From: Micractinium sp. NFX-FRZ
Taxonomy: Eukaryota > Chlorophyta > Trebouxiophyceae > Chlorellales > Chlorellaceae
Direction of reading: 5' to 3'
Length of the DNA stretch: 64,000 bases
NCBI GenBank assembly: GCA_029339195.1
Contig: JAPTJF010000005.1
Location: 310,001-374,000, forward strand
Shown: positions 22,438 to 33,702 of the stretch, piece by piece
Layout of the letters: every line of letters starts with the position of its first letter
Position numbering within the stretch: the first letter of the stretch is position 1
Notes under the pieces: model-generated
What the model saw: the letters and a program-made list of their open reading frames with translations, nothing else
What the model was told of the DNA's origin: nothing
Database searches by the model: none
Program-made: the position numbers and the translations under genes

Positions 22438-23461
22438 CTTTCTCCGCTTCTGTTTCAGTGACGGAGGTTGATGAAACACAATTGCAGGTGGAGTGGTAGC
22501 CTGGCTCTCGAAATCTGCGCGGCGGCGGCCAAGACGGCGGTACATCCATCTGCAGTACGCCGTTCACAACAACTTGTTGGCAACAACCTCAAGCCCCCTT
22601 GCCTTCCTGCAACGCCTGCGACAGCTTCTCAACATGTACCTGCCTCACAGGTGGTTGGCTGGTTACACCGATTCAAGCACGCGGTGCGCGGTGGGCAAGC
22701 AAGGGGATGGCAAGCTGGGCGGCGGTCGGGGTGCCCAGCCGCCGCTCAAGGAATCACAAGAGGTGGGTCAATGGCAGGAGGCGCGAAAAAAGGCAATAAG
22801 GTGCAATCATGACAGAGACGCCTGATCCAGGGTTGGCCGCCAGCACTGCTTGTATCATGCGCGGCGGCGTAGCCCCTTTGGCAGACAAAGGCAACAACAA
22901 CGGGGGGGGGTGGCGGGAAGGGTGGGAGGGTTGGGGGGAAGGGTGGCGCGGGTGGCAGTGCGGCTGCGGTGATAGAAGGCAACGCTCAGGCGTGTGAAGC
23001 GGTACACTGGTGCTATACGGCTGTCTTGTTTCCACGCTCCAGTCAGTGCCCGCCAAGCATAATGATGCAGGCTGGGTTGGGGTAAAGGGGGCTTGCGGCG
23101 CGGCAACCATAGTCTCGGCGGCCGGGTGCCACATGGGCTGCCCGGCAGCGCCGCTATTGAGTTTCGGTGGGTGGGTGGGTGGGTGCACGTCATGGTTTGA
23201 CCCAGGAAGGCAGACCAACAGGGCGGCAGGCAGGCGGGCCCGGCAAGTGTGGCAGGGGCGCGCTGTGCACACTTCCGCCCCCATGTCGTGCCTGCGCAGA
23301 GCGCCGCCCTAGAGCGCCGCCCAGCCCTGCTGGGCCCAGGCCCGGCAGCAGCAGAGCTCCGCTGAGCTGTCGAGGCACCGAGGTGCAGCCGCCAGCTCAG
23401 CTCAGGCTGCCAGCTCAGCTCAGGCTGCCAGCTCAGCTCAGGCTGCCAGCTCAGCGGGCGC
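22438..23461. other. Intergenic region between MARVEL-like copies 1 and 2
   Basis: About 1 kb serves as promoter of copy 1 and 3' flank of copy 2. It includes the 18-bp repeat beside the copy-2 stop codon. No other gene is supported. Confidence 0.55.
23392..23455. repeat. 18-bp tandem repeat in the 3' UTR of MARVEL-like copy 2
   Basis: AGCTCAGCTCAGGCTGCC is repeated about 3.5 times and ends only 7 bp from the stop codon. The copies are nearly identical. Confidence 0.9.
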
Positions 23462-25228
23462 TTAGACCATGCTGACGGAGGAGTTGGGGATGGCGGCGCC
23501 GGGGGGCCCGGTGGGGGCGGGGCCCGCCACGCCGCCCCGCCAGTCCTGGAAGGAGATGATGGTGGAGCCGATCCAGAGGAACCAGGAGATCCAGGAGAAG
23601 CTGCAGGCAGGGAAGAAAGAAGGCGGCTTGGCACGGTGGGGCGGGGGGCAGGCGAGGCACAGGCTGAGGGCACGGTAGTGTGGGCATGCGGGGCGGAAGG
23701 CAGGCAGTCGAGTTGTGCATGTGCCAGCCGGGCACAGTCATGCAGGCGCCAGTCGCGGATGCGCATGGGCAAATGGGCAGACCAGCGGGGGCCGCCAGCG
23801 GCGCCAGCTCGCGCCAGGCCAGAAGCAGGTGCTAGTTAGTAGCAGTGCACTCACGCCACGGAGGACTTCATCTTGCTCGTCTCCAGCCCATCTGCAAGCA
23901 CCGCAGACGCGCAGCCGGCAGCCACCAGCCAGAAGAGGGTCCACACGGCGTCGATGACAAGGGAGAAGATCCCGCGGGCCTGCAGGGCGGGGCAAGGAGG
24001 GGAGGAGGGAGACGGTTTGAGCTGGGGAGGGGGGATGACACCAGGTGGCATGGGCATGCGCGGGGACAGCAGGGGCGGCGGACCTCCCGCTCGACTGCCT
24101 TGCCTGCTGAAGCAGAGGAGGGAAGAGAGAGTTCCAACCGACGTGCCTCGTATGCGCCCACACCTGCCGCAACCGCCAACAAACCGTGCTGGACTCGCAC
24201 CACCCGCATCAGCCGCCCTCCTGTAGGCGCTGCCGCCAGCTCACCACGCCCAGGCCCGCCACGTAGAAAACCATAAAGAACAGTGCCAGGATGAAGGCTG
24301 TGATGCCGGTGAACATCACAAACTTGATGCGGCTGCTCCCGTCGTAGTCAACGACGGTGGCAAAGGCCACGATGGCGCAGATCATCTGCAGCAGAGTCAA
24401 AGGCAGGCAGCAGCGCACACGTTGGCACACACGGCAGCGCGCCATGGCGAGGTAGTGCAAAAGAGAGCAGTGGCAACAGCGGCAGCAGCACCGCGGGCAG
24501 CAGGGCGGAGAGTGCAGCAACTGCAGGAAGCAAAAAGGTCACAGCGGGGCGAGAGTGCAGCATCTGCAGGAAGCAAAAGGTGGCATGCCAGGGGCTGGCA
24601 GCGGTACTGGCACAGCCAGGGATGGCTGCTGCAGACGGGCCTTGCCAAATGACCGAGAAGACAAGAGAAGGAAGAGGAGCAAATGACAAATTGACAAATA
24701 GAGAAAGGATGAGAGACATTTGACTTGACAAATGACCGTCGACCGCTGTCCAAGCGCAAGCAGATGCTGAACCTGCAGGTGCGCCCCCGCCCCCTCGAGG
24801 GCCAGCAGGAGCGGCAGCGACAGCAGCAGTGGCAGCATCATGAGCGGCAGCAGGCAACAGTGGCAGCAGCAGTAGCTCGGCAACGGCAGAGGTGCCTGTG
24901 CCCTAACAGCAGGCGTAGCTGCTGGCTGGAATAGGCCTAACGTGGAGCGGCTGTGTGAGGCGCTGCTCTCCAGCTCAGCCGGGTTGGCGAGCCGGCCGCC
25001 GCCACCGCTGGCGGTGGCGGCGCCTGCCGCCCTTGCGGCGCCGCGCCGCTGCCCCTGTTGCGCTTCCAGCAATTCCCGACAAGACAGCCGCCCCGGGAAG
25101 CGGCTCCTCCGTCCCCAGAGAGCAGCGTTCGGGCGCATCAAATGCGCTCTGGCCGGACTTCGCTTCTTGACCCTCACCTCAAAGAACCGCAAGAAGAACG
25201 CGCCGCTCTTGATGCCCTCCATACCCAT
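23462..25228 (-). CDS. MARVEL-like four-helix membrane protein, tandem copy 2
   Basis: Exons 25228-25178, 24385-24245, 23979-23855 and 23600-23462; 151 aa. The layout matches its neighbours: MGMEGIKSGAFFLRFFE, helix 1 MICAIVAFATVVDY, helix 2 MFTGITAFILALFFMVFYVAG, helix 3 IFSLVIDAVWTLFWLVAAG, helix 4 FSWISWFLWIGSTIISF. A Pro/Gly tail follows and ends in SSVSMV. Copy 2 lacks the intron that copy 1 has between helix 1 and helix 2 (IKFV runs directly into MFTGIT). The other introns of copy 1 are shared in position and phase. The first intron is long (792 bp) and contains its own small tandem duplication near 24505-24575. Confidence 0.82.
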
Positions 25229-25784
25229 TTTGGCTACGGGCGCGGGGATCTATTTGGCCGATTGAAGCGTGCTGGTCCTGAGCGCGTCGGCAGTTCCCAG
25301 ACTTGAAATTGAGAGGAAACGAGGTCGTGAGAACTGAGAGCGCGGGAAGCGCAACCGGCGAAAGAAAGTCTCAAAAATCATGCCGCGGTCAGGCCGAAGT
25401 CGCCTCATCTCTGATCATCGTCTGCCTCACAGCTGGCCGTGGGGCGCCAGCTGGAGAGGCTGGATTTGGAGTGCCAGCCTCCTGGGCGGTCAACGGGCGG
25501 TGCCGCAGCACTGCCTTTATGCTTATTTACAAACGGCAGAGCTGTTGCCGGCGTCCAGCGTTCAGTTCAGGGTCAGTAGCGCTAGCAAAGTAGGGACGCA
25601 ATACGCGCAGAGATGAGTGTGGCTGGATGGCAGAGGGAGTAGGGGAGTGGGAGGTGACGGTGAGGTGACTGGGGAGTTGCCAGGCACGTAGATTGCCAGG
25701 TGCTGAAGTAGGATCCAAACGTATCAGGTGCATACCAACAGTGAAGCGGGAGCCTCAGAGAAATGAGTGCTGCCTCAGGCCCGC
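25229..25784. other. Intergenic region between MARVEL-like copies 2 and 3
   Basis: This stretch holds the promoter of copy 2 and the 3' UTR of copy 3. The only clear element is the minus-strand TGTAA at 25527-25531. Confidence 0.55.
25527..25531 (-). terminator. Candidate poly(A) signal TGTAA of MARVEL-like copy 3
   Basis: TGTAA on the minus strand lies 254 nt beyond the stop codon, in a locally AT-rich context (TTTGTAAATAAGC). UGUAA is the usual chlorophyte polyadenylation signal. Confidence 0.55.
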
Positions 25785-27354
25785 TCAGACGGCAGTCGCG
25801 ACGCTCACAGCAGCGCCCGTGGGAGCCTTGTCGCCGCCTGCCGGCGTGGGCGCCGCGGCAGGCTCGCCGCGTGTGCCCAGGCTGCCGCCCACTCCGTTGC
25901 GCATGTCCATGACATCGCACACCACCGAACCGATGAAGGCAAACCTGTCGGGCGGGCGAGGGGGGCGCAGGTGGTCAACCGAGTGTCATGATGAATTGCA
26001 CGCTATGCAGCCTCCCTGGCTCTGTTACCAGCCCTTCCTGTGGACGGTTCCTTGTCATTTATCCAACATTGGCAGCCCTGCCAGCTGGCGCTGCCCGCCC
26101 ACTCACCACGTAAGCCAGGAGAACGCGCACGCGGCCCGAAGCCGGTCCACTCCGCTCCCGTACCAGCCCGCCAGCACGGAAACTGAGTTGCTGAGGGCGG
26201 CGGCGCAGGAGAGCCAGAAGATGAGGAAGAGGCAGTCGTAGACGAGGGATGGCAGGCCGCGGACCTGCAGGGAGAGAGATGAGGTGGGGAACGCGGCCGG
26301 GTGGGGGGCAGTCTAGATAAACACAGCGGCCCGGCATGCGTGCGTGCAGGCATGGGCCGTCTGCCGGTCCAGCGGCGCCAGTGAGTGCAAAGCAGGCCAC
26401 CCAGCATGCAGAGCGCACCGCTGTGATGCCCATCACCGCGCACGCAATTAGGGCCAGGGAGAACACCATGGTCACGACGCCGCAGAAGATCTGCAACGGT
26501 AGCAAGCATGGGTGGGGGGCAGGGCAGGGCAAGGCAGGGTGGGCAGGCAGGCCGCAACCGGCGGGTGGGCGGGGTCGGCACAGACTGAGGGCGCACTGGA
26601 GGCTGGCGCAGGCGTGCCTGGAGGCTGGCGCAGGCGTGCTGCCCCCCTGAAAGCGATACAAGCAGGCAGCGGCCCCCAGCCGCCGGCCGCCCTGCAAGCA
26701 AGGGCCGGCACAGAGACCAGGGGCCGGGACGGCGGGGCGCTGACCGGCCGTACAGCCTAAGCTGAAGTACGGGGGGGATGCCACATGAAGCTGGCCAAAG
26801 CTGGCAGCTCACCGCAAAGTCAGCGCGGGAGTAGCCAGCAGCCTCAGCAATGGGTGCAAAACTGCAGGGGCAGGGGTGCGGAGGCGGGATGATATGAAGC
26901 GGGCCACTGCGGAATGCCTGCCGCCAAGAACCAGCCGCCCGGCTGCTGCCCGCCGAGCCGCCCATTGCACGCCAATGTGCCAATCCTTAGCGCCGGGCTT
27001 GCCACTCACGCTATGATGCCAAAGACCAGCTGCAGCAAGAGGAGCAGGGGCAAAATGAGGACGGCAGGCAAGTGGGAAGGCGTGCGGGACTGCTGGTACC
27101 AAGCATGCGCGGTAAGGCGGCGGCACCCGCGGGTGCAAGTGTGCAGTGCATGGCGGAGCAGCGTCCACCCGCCCACCGCACGGACGCATGGACTACCGCC
27201 TTTTCACGAAAGCAAAGCAGCCGTCTCTGTTGCAGGCAGATCTTGTGCTGGCCTGCGGGTTCCCCTTGGGGAGAGGAAGGCCGGCAGTTCGCTAGCTCAC
27301 CTGCACCACGCGGAGCACAAATCCGGGAGTCTTGAGCTGCGTGGTGTCCACCAT
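25785..27354 (-). CDS. MARVEL-like four-helix membrane protein, tandem copy 3
   Basis: Exons 27354-27301, 27029-27010, 26861-26813, 26490-26419, 26264-26107 and 25944-25785; 170 aa. MVDTTQLKTPGFVLRVVQ precedes a weak first helix (LVFGIIAFAPIAEA). Then come helix 2 (VVTMVFSLALIACAVMGI), helix 3 (LVYDCLFLIFWLSCAAALS) and helix 4 (ACAFSWLTWFAFIGSVV), with an Ala/Pro tail. It keeps the introns after the N-terminal segment, at the helix 1/2 boundary, before helix 3 and inside the TW codon of helix 4. It has one extra intron within helix 1 (phase 2), leaving a 20-nt exon (27029-27010). It is the most divergent of the three copies. Confidence 0.8.
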
Positions 27355-28561
27355 GGTGCAGAAATTTGTTGAGCGAGGTATCGGGCGAGGGGTGGAGGTG
27401 CGGTGTCGGGCTGGGCAGGCAAGCTCTGGAGTGATGCTGGTTGAAGAGTGAGAATGAGCCTGAGCAGAATCTCTTTCTCAGCGCGTGTGACGTGGATGTG
27501 CAGGAAGCTGAGGGTTGAGGAAGCTGCGGTGCAGCCATGCTGGCGGGAATTGGGTGGCCAGCAGCCCTTGCTGAGGGAGCTGGGGCACTGGGATACTCTT
27601 GGAGCACTCCCAGTCGACGAAATGTAAAGCTACATGTCACCATGCGGAGCCCAACAATTGAGTCATCGCAGGGCCAACCAGTGTCAATTGACGGCGGCAC
27701 CCCCACTCGAGGAACTCTTGCAGGTGTGCCTATGGGTATAGTGAAGAGGCGGGGAATTGCCCATCCCCAAGGTGCTGCTCCCTTGGCCGACGGCATGCAC
27801 AGGGCGTCCAAAATCAATGGGTGATTGGCAAGAAAACCAATGGCATCATTAGCGTGTCAGACAGCTGTGCTCCAATCCCCAACAAAGAAAGTCTCCCCTG
27901 TTTGTGCCATGCAGACCATGTGTGGCACCTCGTGCTGGGCCGCCTCTCTTTGGCTCCGTGCAGCCATATTTCAGGGCGGGCACGTATGCCGGCAAGGTTG
28001 ATGCAAGCCGGGAGGTTGTGCATCACTGAGATGCGCAAACATCTGAGCGACCCACTCTGGCCAACTTTTGCCACCCGCCTCACTCGCTGCTCTGAGTTTT
28101 TAAGGTGCGCATTCCCTCACTCATTGGCTGGGTGTGCCCCGTGTAACTATTCATGCGGTGCCCCTTCTGAGCGGTCAACTGCTGCTTAAATAAGACTCGC
28201 CGCTGGCAGGAGATGCGGCACCTCGGCGGCGGCAGCGCAGCAGGCGGCAGGGCGGGGCTGGCCATCTCATTGGCCCCGGCTTGATCGCCTGACCGTCTTC
28301 GCCCTTGGCATGAGGTCTTGTGCCCTCCACCTAAAGGCAGGCCACAGCCGCGCCATCCCACACTCTTCGCTCCTGCCCAGTCGGCGCCCCTGCTCCCAAG
28401 CCTTCCAGTCTCTCACGGGCCATCGGGCAATTGCCATCGGCCCGCGCATTGCGGAGCGAACCGACGCACCGAAGTCACGGGCACCCCCGCCAGCTCAGGC
28501 AGCGGCAGCAGCGCCGGCGGCGGCAGCGGCGGCCGCGGCGGCAGCGGCCGACCCGCCCACA
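27355..28561. promoter_or_regulatory. Divergent intergenic region, MARVEL-like copy 3 / DHRS7-like gene
   Basis: About 1.2 kb between opposing starts. The part nearest the dehydrogenase is GC-rich with a GCGGCGGCGGCCGCGGCGGC tract. No TATA box is obvious and no additional gene is seen. Confidence 0.5.
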
Positions 28562-31500
28562 ATGCTGCTCCTGGTAGCGGGTGCAGCAGCAGCATGGGCT
28601 GCGTGGACGCTCCTCAGGTTCATCCGGTGAGCCTGCTGCCATGCCTTGCTGCCAATGGGCTCTGTTGTATATTTATAGCCGAGCAGCATGGCCAGCGTTG
28701 CTGTCCTGCCCTGCGCCAGAGCAGCTGATGGGGCAGCGGTGCTCATCCCTGCGTCTTGTCAGCTCGCATTGAGATACAGTCAAGCTCAATTTTGTGGCCC
28801 CACATCCCGCTGCAGCGCTGACGCCGACCTGTCCCTGCTCTCCAAGCGTGCGCCGCCCGCTGATGCCTGGCAGGGCAAGGTGGTGTGGGTGGTGGGCGCT
28901 AGCCAGGTGCGGCGGATGGCTCTCATCGATAATCACATTTGTGTATTTCGCCAACTTGATGCCTTCGTTGTTGAGCCCATCCGAGTTGATCATAAACAAC
29001 TTGAGCTGTCGGTTGGGAGTGGTATGATGGCGGGTGGGCACTTGAGCGGGTGGGTGCTGCAAGTTGGGCGTGCAGTTCGAGCATTGGGCAACCTTGAACT
29101 GCTGCCGGTGGGACGAAGATGGATTGGCCCAAGGGCATGTGGGAGCCCGCCAGCATCTTTGCTCCCGCGCATTCCACTGCGCGCCGCCCCACCGCCCGCT
29201 TTTCGTGGCAGGCGCTGCAGCGAGTCCCTCCCTGCTGCCTCCCAAACGTGCGCTCCACGGCTGCAGGGGCTGGGCGAGGCGCTTGCCCGCTACTGGGCTG
29301 CCGCTGGCGCCCGCCTCATCCTCTCCTCCCGCTCCCTCGATAAGCTTCAGGTGGGGCCGCCCTGCTAGCAGGGTGCACCCTGTGTGGCAGCAGGGGTGCT
29401 GTGCTACGTGGCAGGGGTGGCGCCCCGCCGACAGGAGGCGCCCCTGCCCTGTATGGCGGCAGGCATGTCGCCCTAGCCCAGCAGGACTGCTTGCAAAGCG
29501 TGCTGGGTGCAGCAGCTGGAGGCCTGAGCTGCTGCAGTGGCAGCGCCAGCAGTGGTCTCATGATTGGCGGTGGGTGAGCAGGTAGGCAGGCAGGCAGGGG
29601 GGTTGAGCCCAAACCAGCAGTCGGCCAGCCACCCTCCTCTGTCCGCAGCCCCTCTGTTCATTGACTCCCAACTGGCACGCTGGCGCCGCGCCTGCAGGCG
29701 GTGAAGGAGCGGTGCTGCCAGCACGTGCCGCAGGATCACGTGCTGCTGCTGCCACTGGATCTGGTGGGGGACAGGTGGGTGGGAGGGTGGATGGGTGGTG
29801 CAGACTGCAAATGGTGCCGCACTAGCGATCGACGCAGCAGAGTGGGAGGAATGGGAGGGTGGGGAGGACTGCAGAGGACAGAGGGGGACACGGGCAGGCT
29901 GTGCCGGGTGGCACGGCGGCCACCTCGTCAGTGTGTTGAAAATGCCTCCCCTGCCCCCTCTGCCGTCCCCCCCACCCTGCAGCGCGGGGCTGGAGGCTGC
30001 TGCCCAGGCGGCTTTTGATGCGTTTGGAGGGGCGGGGGTGGATTATGTGGTGCACAACGCGGGTGAGGGAGCGGTAGCGGGGTTGCGAGGTTGCGGTGTG
30101 ACTGAACTTTCTTGAATTAGTTGAGATGTGCCCCCCTTGATGTGCGCCTACCTTGAGGACGCTGAGCCTCAAGGTCAGGCAGATGGAGGAGTGGGAGCCA
30201 TCAGCTACGTGGTTAGCTGTCGGGGGTCAGGCCAAGGGTAGTCTCTTGCAGCCGTGTTGGCAGTGGGGACATGAAGGCTGCTGCAGGGCAGGGCAGCGCA
30301 GGGCTGGGCATGCCGGTAGGCTGGTCCCACCCTGGTGCCACTTGCCCAGTCCCTGTCCCACATATGCGAACTGCTCTTGAATCACAGTCCTTCTGCTTGC
30401 CACCCCTCCCGGGTTGTGTCCATCAGGTGCCAGCCAGCACGCTGCCGTGGAGGACACGTCGCCTGAGGTGGCGGCTTCGCTGCTGAGGCTGAACCTGCAA
30501 GGCCCGCTGGGGCTGGCACGTGCCTCGCTGCCGCTGATGGTGCGCCAGCGGCGGGGGCAGCACGTGGTCGTTGCCAGCATGTCAGGTGGGTGGGTGCTGA
30601 CCTGGGGTTTTGGTAGGGGTGCACACTTTCCTTTCGTGTTGGGCTGTCTGTCAGCAGCAGGGGACAGCACAGAGGGGCACTCCAGGTTCGTGTGCGGGCC
30701 TCTGTCTGCTTGCTGCATTTCTCTGCTGCATTTCTCTGGTGCGATGCCTCCTGCACTTTGGGCTTGAGACCCTTGCAAGCAGCGTGCAAAATAGTAGTCA
30801 CCGCCTGCAGGCGCCCGCCTCTGCCATACCTACCTGCACAGCCCCACCCGTCTTTCGCCCGTACCCCTTCCCTGCAAGCCCGCGCCTGCAGCGGTGGTGC
30901 CATCCCCCGGGCAGAGCGTGTATGCCGCTGCGAAGAGCGGGCTGCGCGCCTTCTTTGCCTCGCTGACAACCGAGCTCTGCGACAGGTGGGTGGGCATGCC
31001 GGGCTGCCTCCCGCTGTTGGTCGGCGTGCTTTGGCCGGAAGGGCGGATGGGCACCGCAGGCCATCAAGCGGCGTTGCGCACGTGCACACAGAGAGGCGTT
31101 GTGTGGCATTTCAAGGCACTTCCTGCGGGCTGTGCCCCTTCCCCCACCTTCCACCACACATGGCACGTGCTGCCCTCGTGCCTTCCTTCCCAACAATGGA
31201 AGTTTCTCAGGGCTCCCCAGGAATTTGCCACAGCGTGCTGCCCTCTTGCCCTCCTCCTCCACCTCCTCTTCCCCGCAGGAACGTGGGCGCCACGGTGTGC
31301 TGCCCAGGGCCGCTGGCCACTGGCATGGACGGCAAACCGCGCATGGTGTACGGGGCTGAGGGGCTGATCACGCAGGTGGGGCTGGGGCTGAGGACTGGGC
31401 CTTCCTGCTTGCCTGCCTGGCTGTCTGGGATGGATGACATCAACACTCATGCTGCGCTGGCTGGCAGAGTGTGGATGAAGAGGTGGCAGCCCATGTGCCC

Positions 31501-32333
31501 CAGAAAGTCATTGCACCGCCTGATGATGACACACTGCTGCCCCTCGCACTGCTGCCCCTTCACCCGCCACCCCCCCAGGCCAACACGGGAATGAGCAAGA
31601 AGCGAGTGAGTACGGAGCGGGCGGCGGAGCTGATTGCGCGCGCGGCGTACCACCGTCTGGGTAGGTGCTGCTAGGAGGCACACCACCGGCTGGGCATGTT
31701 CCGGCGCCTTGCATGCGTGGCAGGGGGAGGGGAGGAGATGCTCGGTACAGCAGAGGGGGAGTCGGGGCTGCGCACGGCACGTGGCTTGCAGCCCCCTCGA
31801 GCGCCGCTCAGCCGTCTGGCCGCCCCAGCACGAGTGATGACGGGTGCATGAGTGCACCGCTGCCTGACGCCTCCGCTTTTGTCACGTCGTCCACCGCTGT
31901 GCGCCTGCAGACGAGTGCTGGATTGCCTACCATCCCGTCCTGCTGCTTGGGTACCTCATGCAGGTGAAAGACCAAAGCAAACAGCATGCCTCTGCCGCCT
32001 GTCCTGTCGCTGCCGTGCCCAGCGCCTGTGCCAGCGCCTGCCACCCTGCGTTGCGTCTGTGGGCCCCCTTGCCAGCCAACGCCTTATGACAATTCCCATT
32101 GCACTCTTCCCCTCTTCGACTTCTCTTACCCGTGGCCTGCCCCCGCTGCCCTTGACCCTCCTCCCTCCCTCCACACCCCACAGTATGCCCCCTGGCTCGG
32201 CATGCTCGCCCTGAAGCGAGTGGGGCCAGCCCGCGCCCGCGCCCTGCGTGATGGCAAGAGCGGCTACGATGTCGGCGGCCTGCTGCGCACCGGCGCCGGC
32301 GCTGGCAGCAGCGGCAGCGACGCAGCAAAGTGA
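28562..32333 (+). CDS. DHRS7: Short-chain dehydrogenase/reductase, DHRS7-like, membrane-anchored
   Basis: Eleven exons: 28562-28626, 28816-28906, 29267-29350, 29698-29774, 29983-30062, 30427-30585, 30892-30985, 31279-31375, 31579-31660, 31911-31963 and 32184-32333; 343 aa, close to the ~340 aa usual for DHRS7. An N-terminal hydrophobic helix (residues 1-22) precedes the Rossmann fold. The cofactor loop is VVWVVGASQGLGEAL (44-58) and HNAG is at 130-133. The catalytic set is Ser185 (ASMS) and Tyr196/Lys200 (YAAAK), followed by PGPLATGM. These NAD(P)H-dependent enzymes act on steroid, retinoid or lipid carbonyls at the ER; the substrate here cannot be told. The start at 28562 gives the normal anchor. 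An in-frame ATG at 28310 would add 84 Ala/Pro-rich residues and is less likely. Confidence 0.92.
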
Positions 32334-32491
32334 AGTGAGTGTGCGCTTGCTGACGCCCGCGTCCAGCGGGACGCTGGATGACATGGCACGCGGCAAAATA
32401 CAATTCTTTGCGTAGACATCAACCGCTTGCGTGTTGCACATACCGCAGCTCAACGTGCCAGTTGGATGAGCGCTATGCTTGGCTGAACACG

Positions 32492-32496
32492 TGTAA
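32492..32496 (+). terminator. Candidate poly(A) signal TGTAA, DHRS7-like gene
   Basis: TGTAA lies 159 nt after the stop codon (ACGTGTAAGAAGC). Confidence 0.6.
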
Positions 32497-32523
32497 GAAG
32501 CTGGATGCACATTTTGTCTGGTG

Positions 32524-32528
32524 TTACA
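32524..32528 (-). terminator. Candidate poly(A) signal TGTAA, zinc-finger gene
   Basis: Minus-strand TGTAA (CCTGTAACACC) lies 121 nt after the stop and faces the opposing signal 28 bp away. Confidence 0.6.
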
Positions 32529-32648
32529 GGAGAGTGGTGAAAAGATAGGGGTAAGCCGAGGGAAGCAAAGGGGGTGAGCAGGGCTGATGGCACGTGCTGA
32601 TGCCAGTGGCTGGGTGGCGCGCTGCATCAGCAGAGTCGGCCGCCTGCC

Positions 32649-33562
32649 CTACTGCTCCTCCTCGTCCGTTGTTACCCGGAAACCGATGGGCTGCCGCTGC
32701 ACCCCCGTGCCCATGCACTTGGCGCAGCACCACCGCCCGCTGGCTCGGCAGGTTGGGCACCTGAAGGGGAGGGCAGGGGAGGGCAGGGCAGGCGGGCGGG
32801 GCAGCAGCAGGAGGGGTCGGTCAGGGAAGGGAGGGAGGAATTCAAGGCACTGACATGTGCCATCGCCTTCTGCCTGCAGCCGCAACTGCCAAAGGGGCAA
32901 TCAAGCCTTCAGCGTGCATGCAACCTGACTTTAAAAGCGGGGGGCTGGGGACTTGCTGGAACTCACCACTGTGGCGACACGCCCTGCGGAAGCATGGCCG
33001 CCCCTCGATAGTTCAGCCGCCCCTTTCCTCTGCAATCGTGGCAAAGGGGCGGTTCGGTGCATGTTCAACCATGGCAGGCTAGGGAGACCCAATGTTGCAG
33101 CAGGCACATGACTACATACCACACGGGAGCCAGGGAAGCGGTGGGGGCGTTGGGAAAGCTGTGCAGCCACCGCGCTCACCGCAGTACCCGACTGCAAAGC
33201 GCTGCATGCACAGTTCCGCTGCGCCCCTAACAACCCCTGCCCTTCACACACCTGCAGTCCCCACATGTCGTCTTTCCGGTGCCCCCGCAGCCTGAGCAGG
33301 GCGGGTTGCCTATGACGGGATTGAAGAGGGGCAGGCCGCGCTGCGTGGGCACGCGCACCCGCTGCCCGCTCGGCGGCGGCCCTGCCTCTGGGAAGATGGG
33401 GTGCTGTATGGATGCGTGCTGCTCAGCCCGCCACGCAGGCTGGCCCCCATTGCCGTGCCCGTCGTCCAGCAGCGCCCTGGGGCCCGCTCTCTGCCGGGCC
33501 CGGCTGGGCGGCTGGGCTGGGCGGCACACTAGGGTGTTGGGGCACACTGCCGAGGTCTGCAT
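32649..33562 (-). CDS. DnaJ-type Cys-rich zinc-finger protein, probably organellar
   Basis: Exons 33562-33252, 33029-32967 and 32760-32649; 161 aa. Four CxxC units alternate in the DnaJ zinc-binding pattern: CSGCGGTGKTTCGDCRGKGR, then a spacer (NYRGAAMLPQGVSPQW), then CPTCRASGRWCCAKCMGTG. The protein ends QRQPIGFRV-TTDEEEQ. There is no J domain. This arrangement resembles plant and algal DnaJ-related zinc-finger proteins that assist assembly or thiol chemistry, often in plastids. The first ~80 residues are Arg/Ala/Pro/Gln-rich and could be a transit peptide. The ATG is preceded in frame by a TAG eight codons upstream, so the start is firm unless there is an upstream exon. An AT-rich patch (33564-33582) adjoins the start. 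Confidence 0.82.
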
Positions 33563-33702
33563 GCCGATTGTAATTATAATTTGCTACTAGGAGCCCCACA
33601 GGGAAGTCGAAGACCTATTGGGCCACCTCATCTCCGGCATGGAACATAAAGCTATGGCGGGCCGTTTCCGACAACGCTTGCACCGATCAAACCCGAGCTC
33701 AG
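33563..33702. promoter_or_regulatory. Compact bidirectional promoter
   Basis: Only 140 bp separate the zinc-finger and unknown-protein start codons. A conspicuous AT-rich element, TTGTAATTATAATTTGC, lies at 33569-33585, next to the zinc-finger start and about 118 bp from the other start. Confidence 0.5.

Larger units (their letters stand above)
32334..32648. other. Convergent intergenic region
   Basis: This 315-bp spacer separates two tail-to-tail genes and contains a TGTAA signal for each strand. Nothing else is seen. Confidence 0.6.

Noticed and set aside
28310..28561. Upstream in-frame ATG for the DHRS7-like gene
   Set aside because: It would add an Ala/Pro-rich leader ahead of a normal N-terminal anchor. 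The downstream ATG gives the usual family length.
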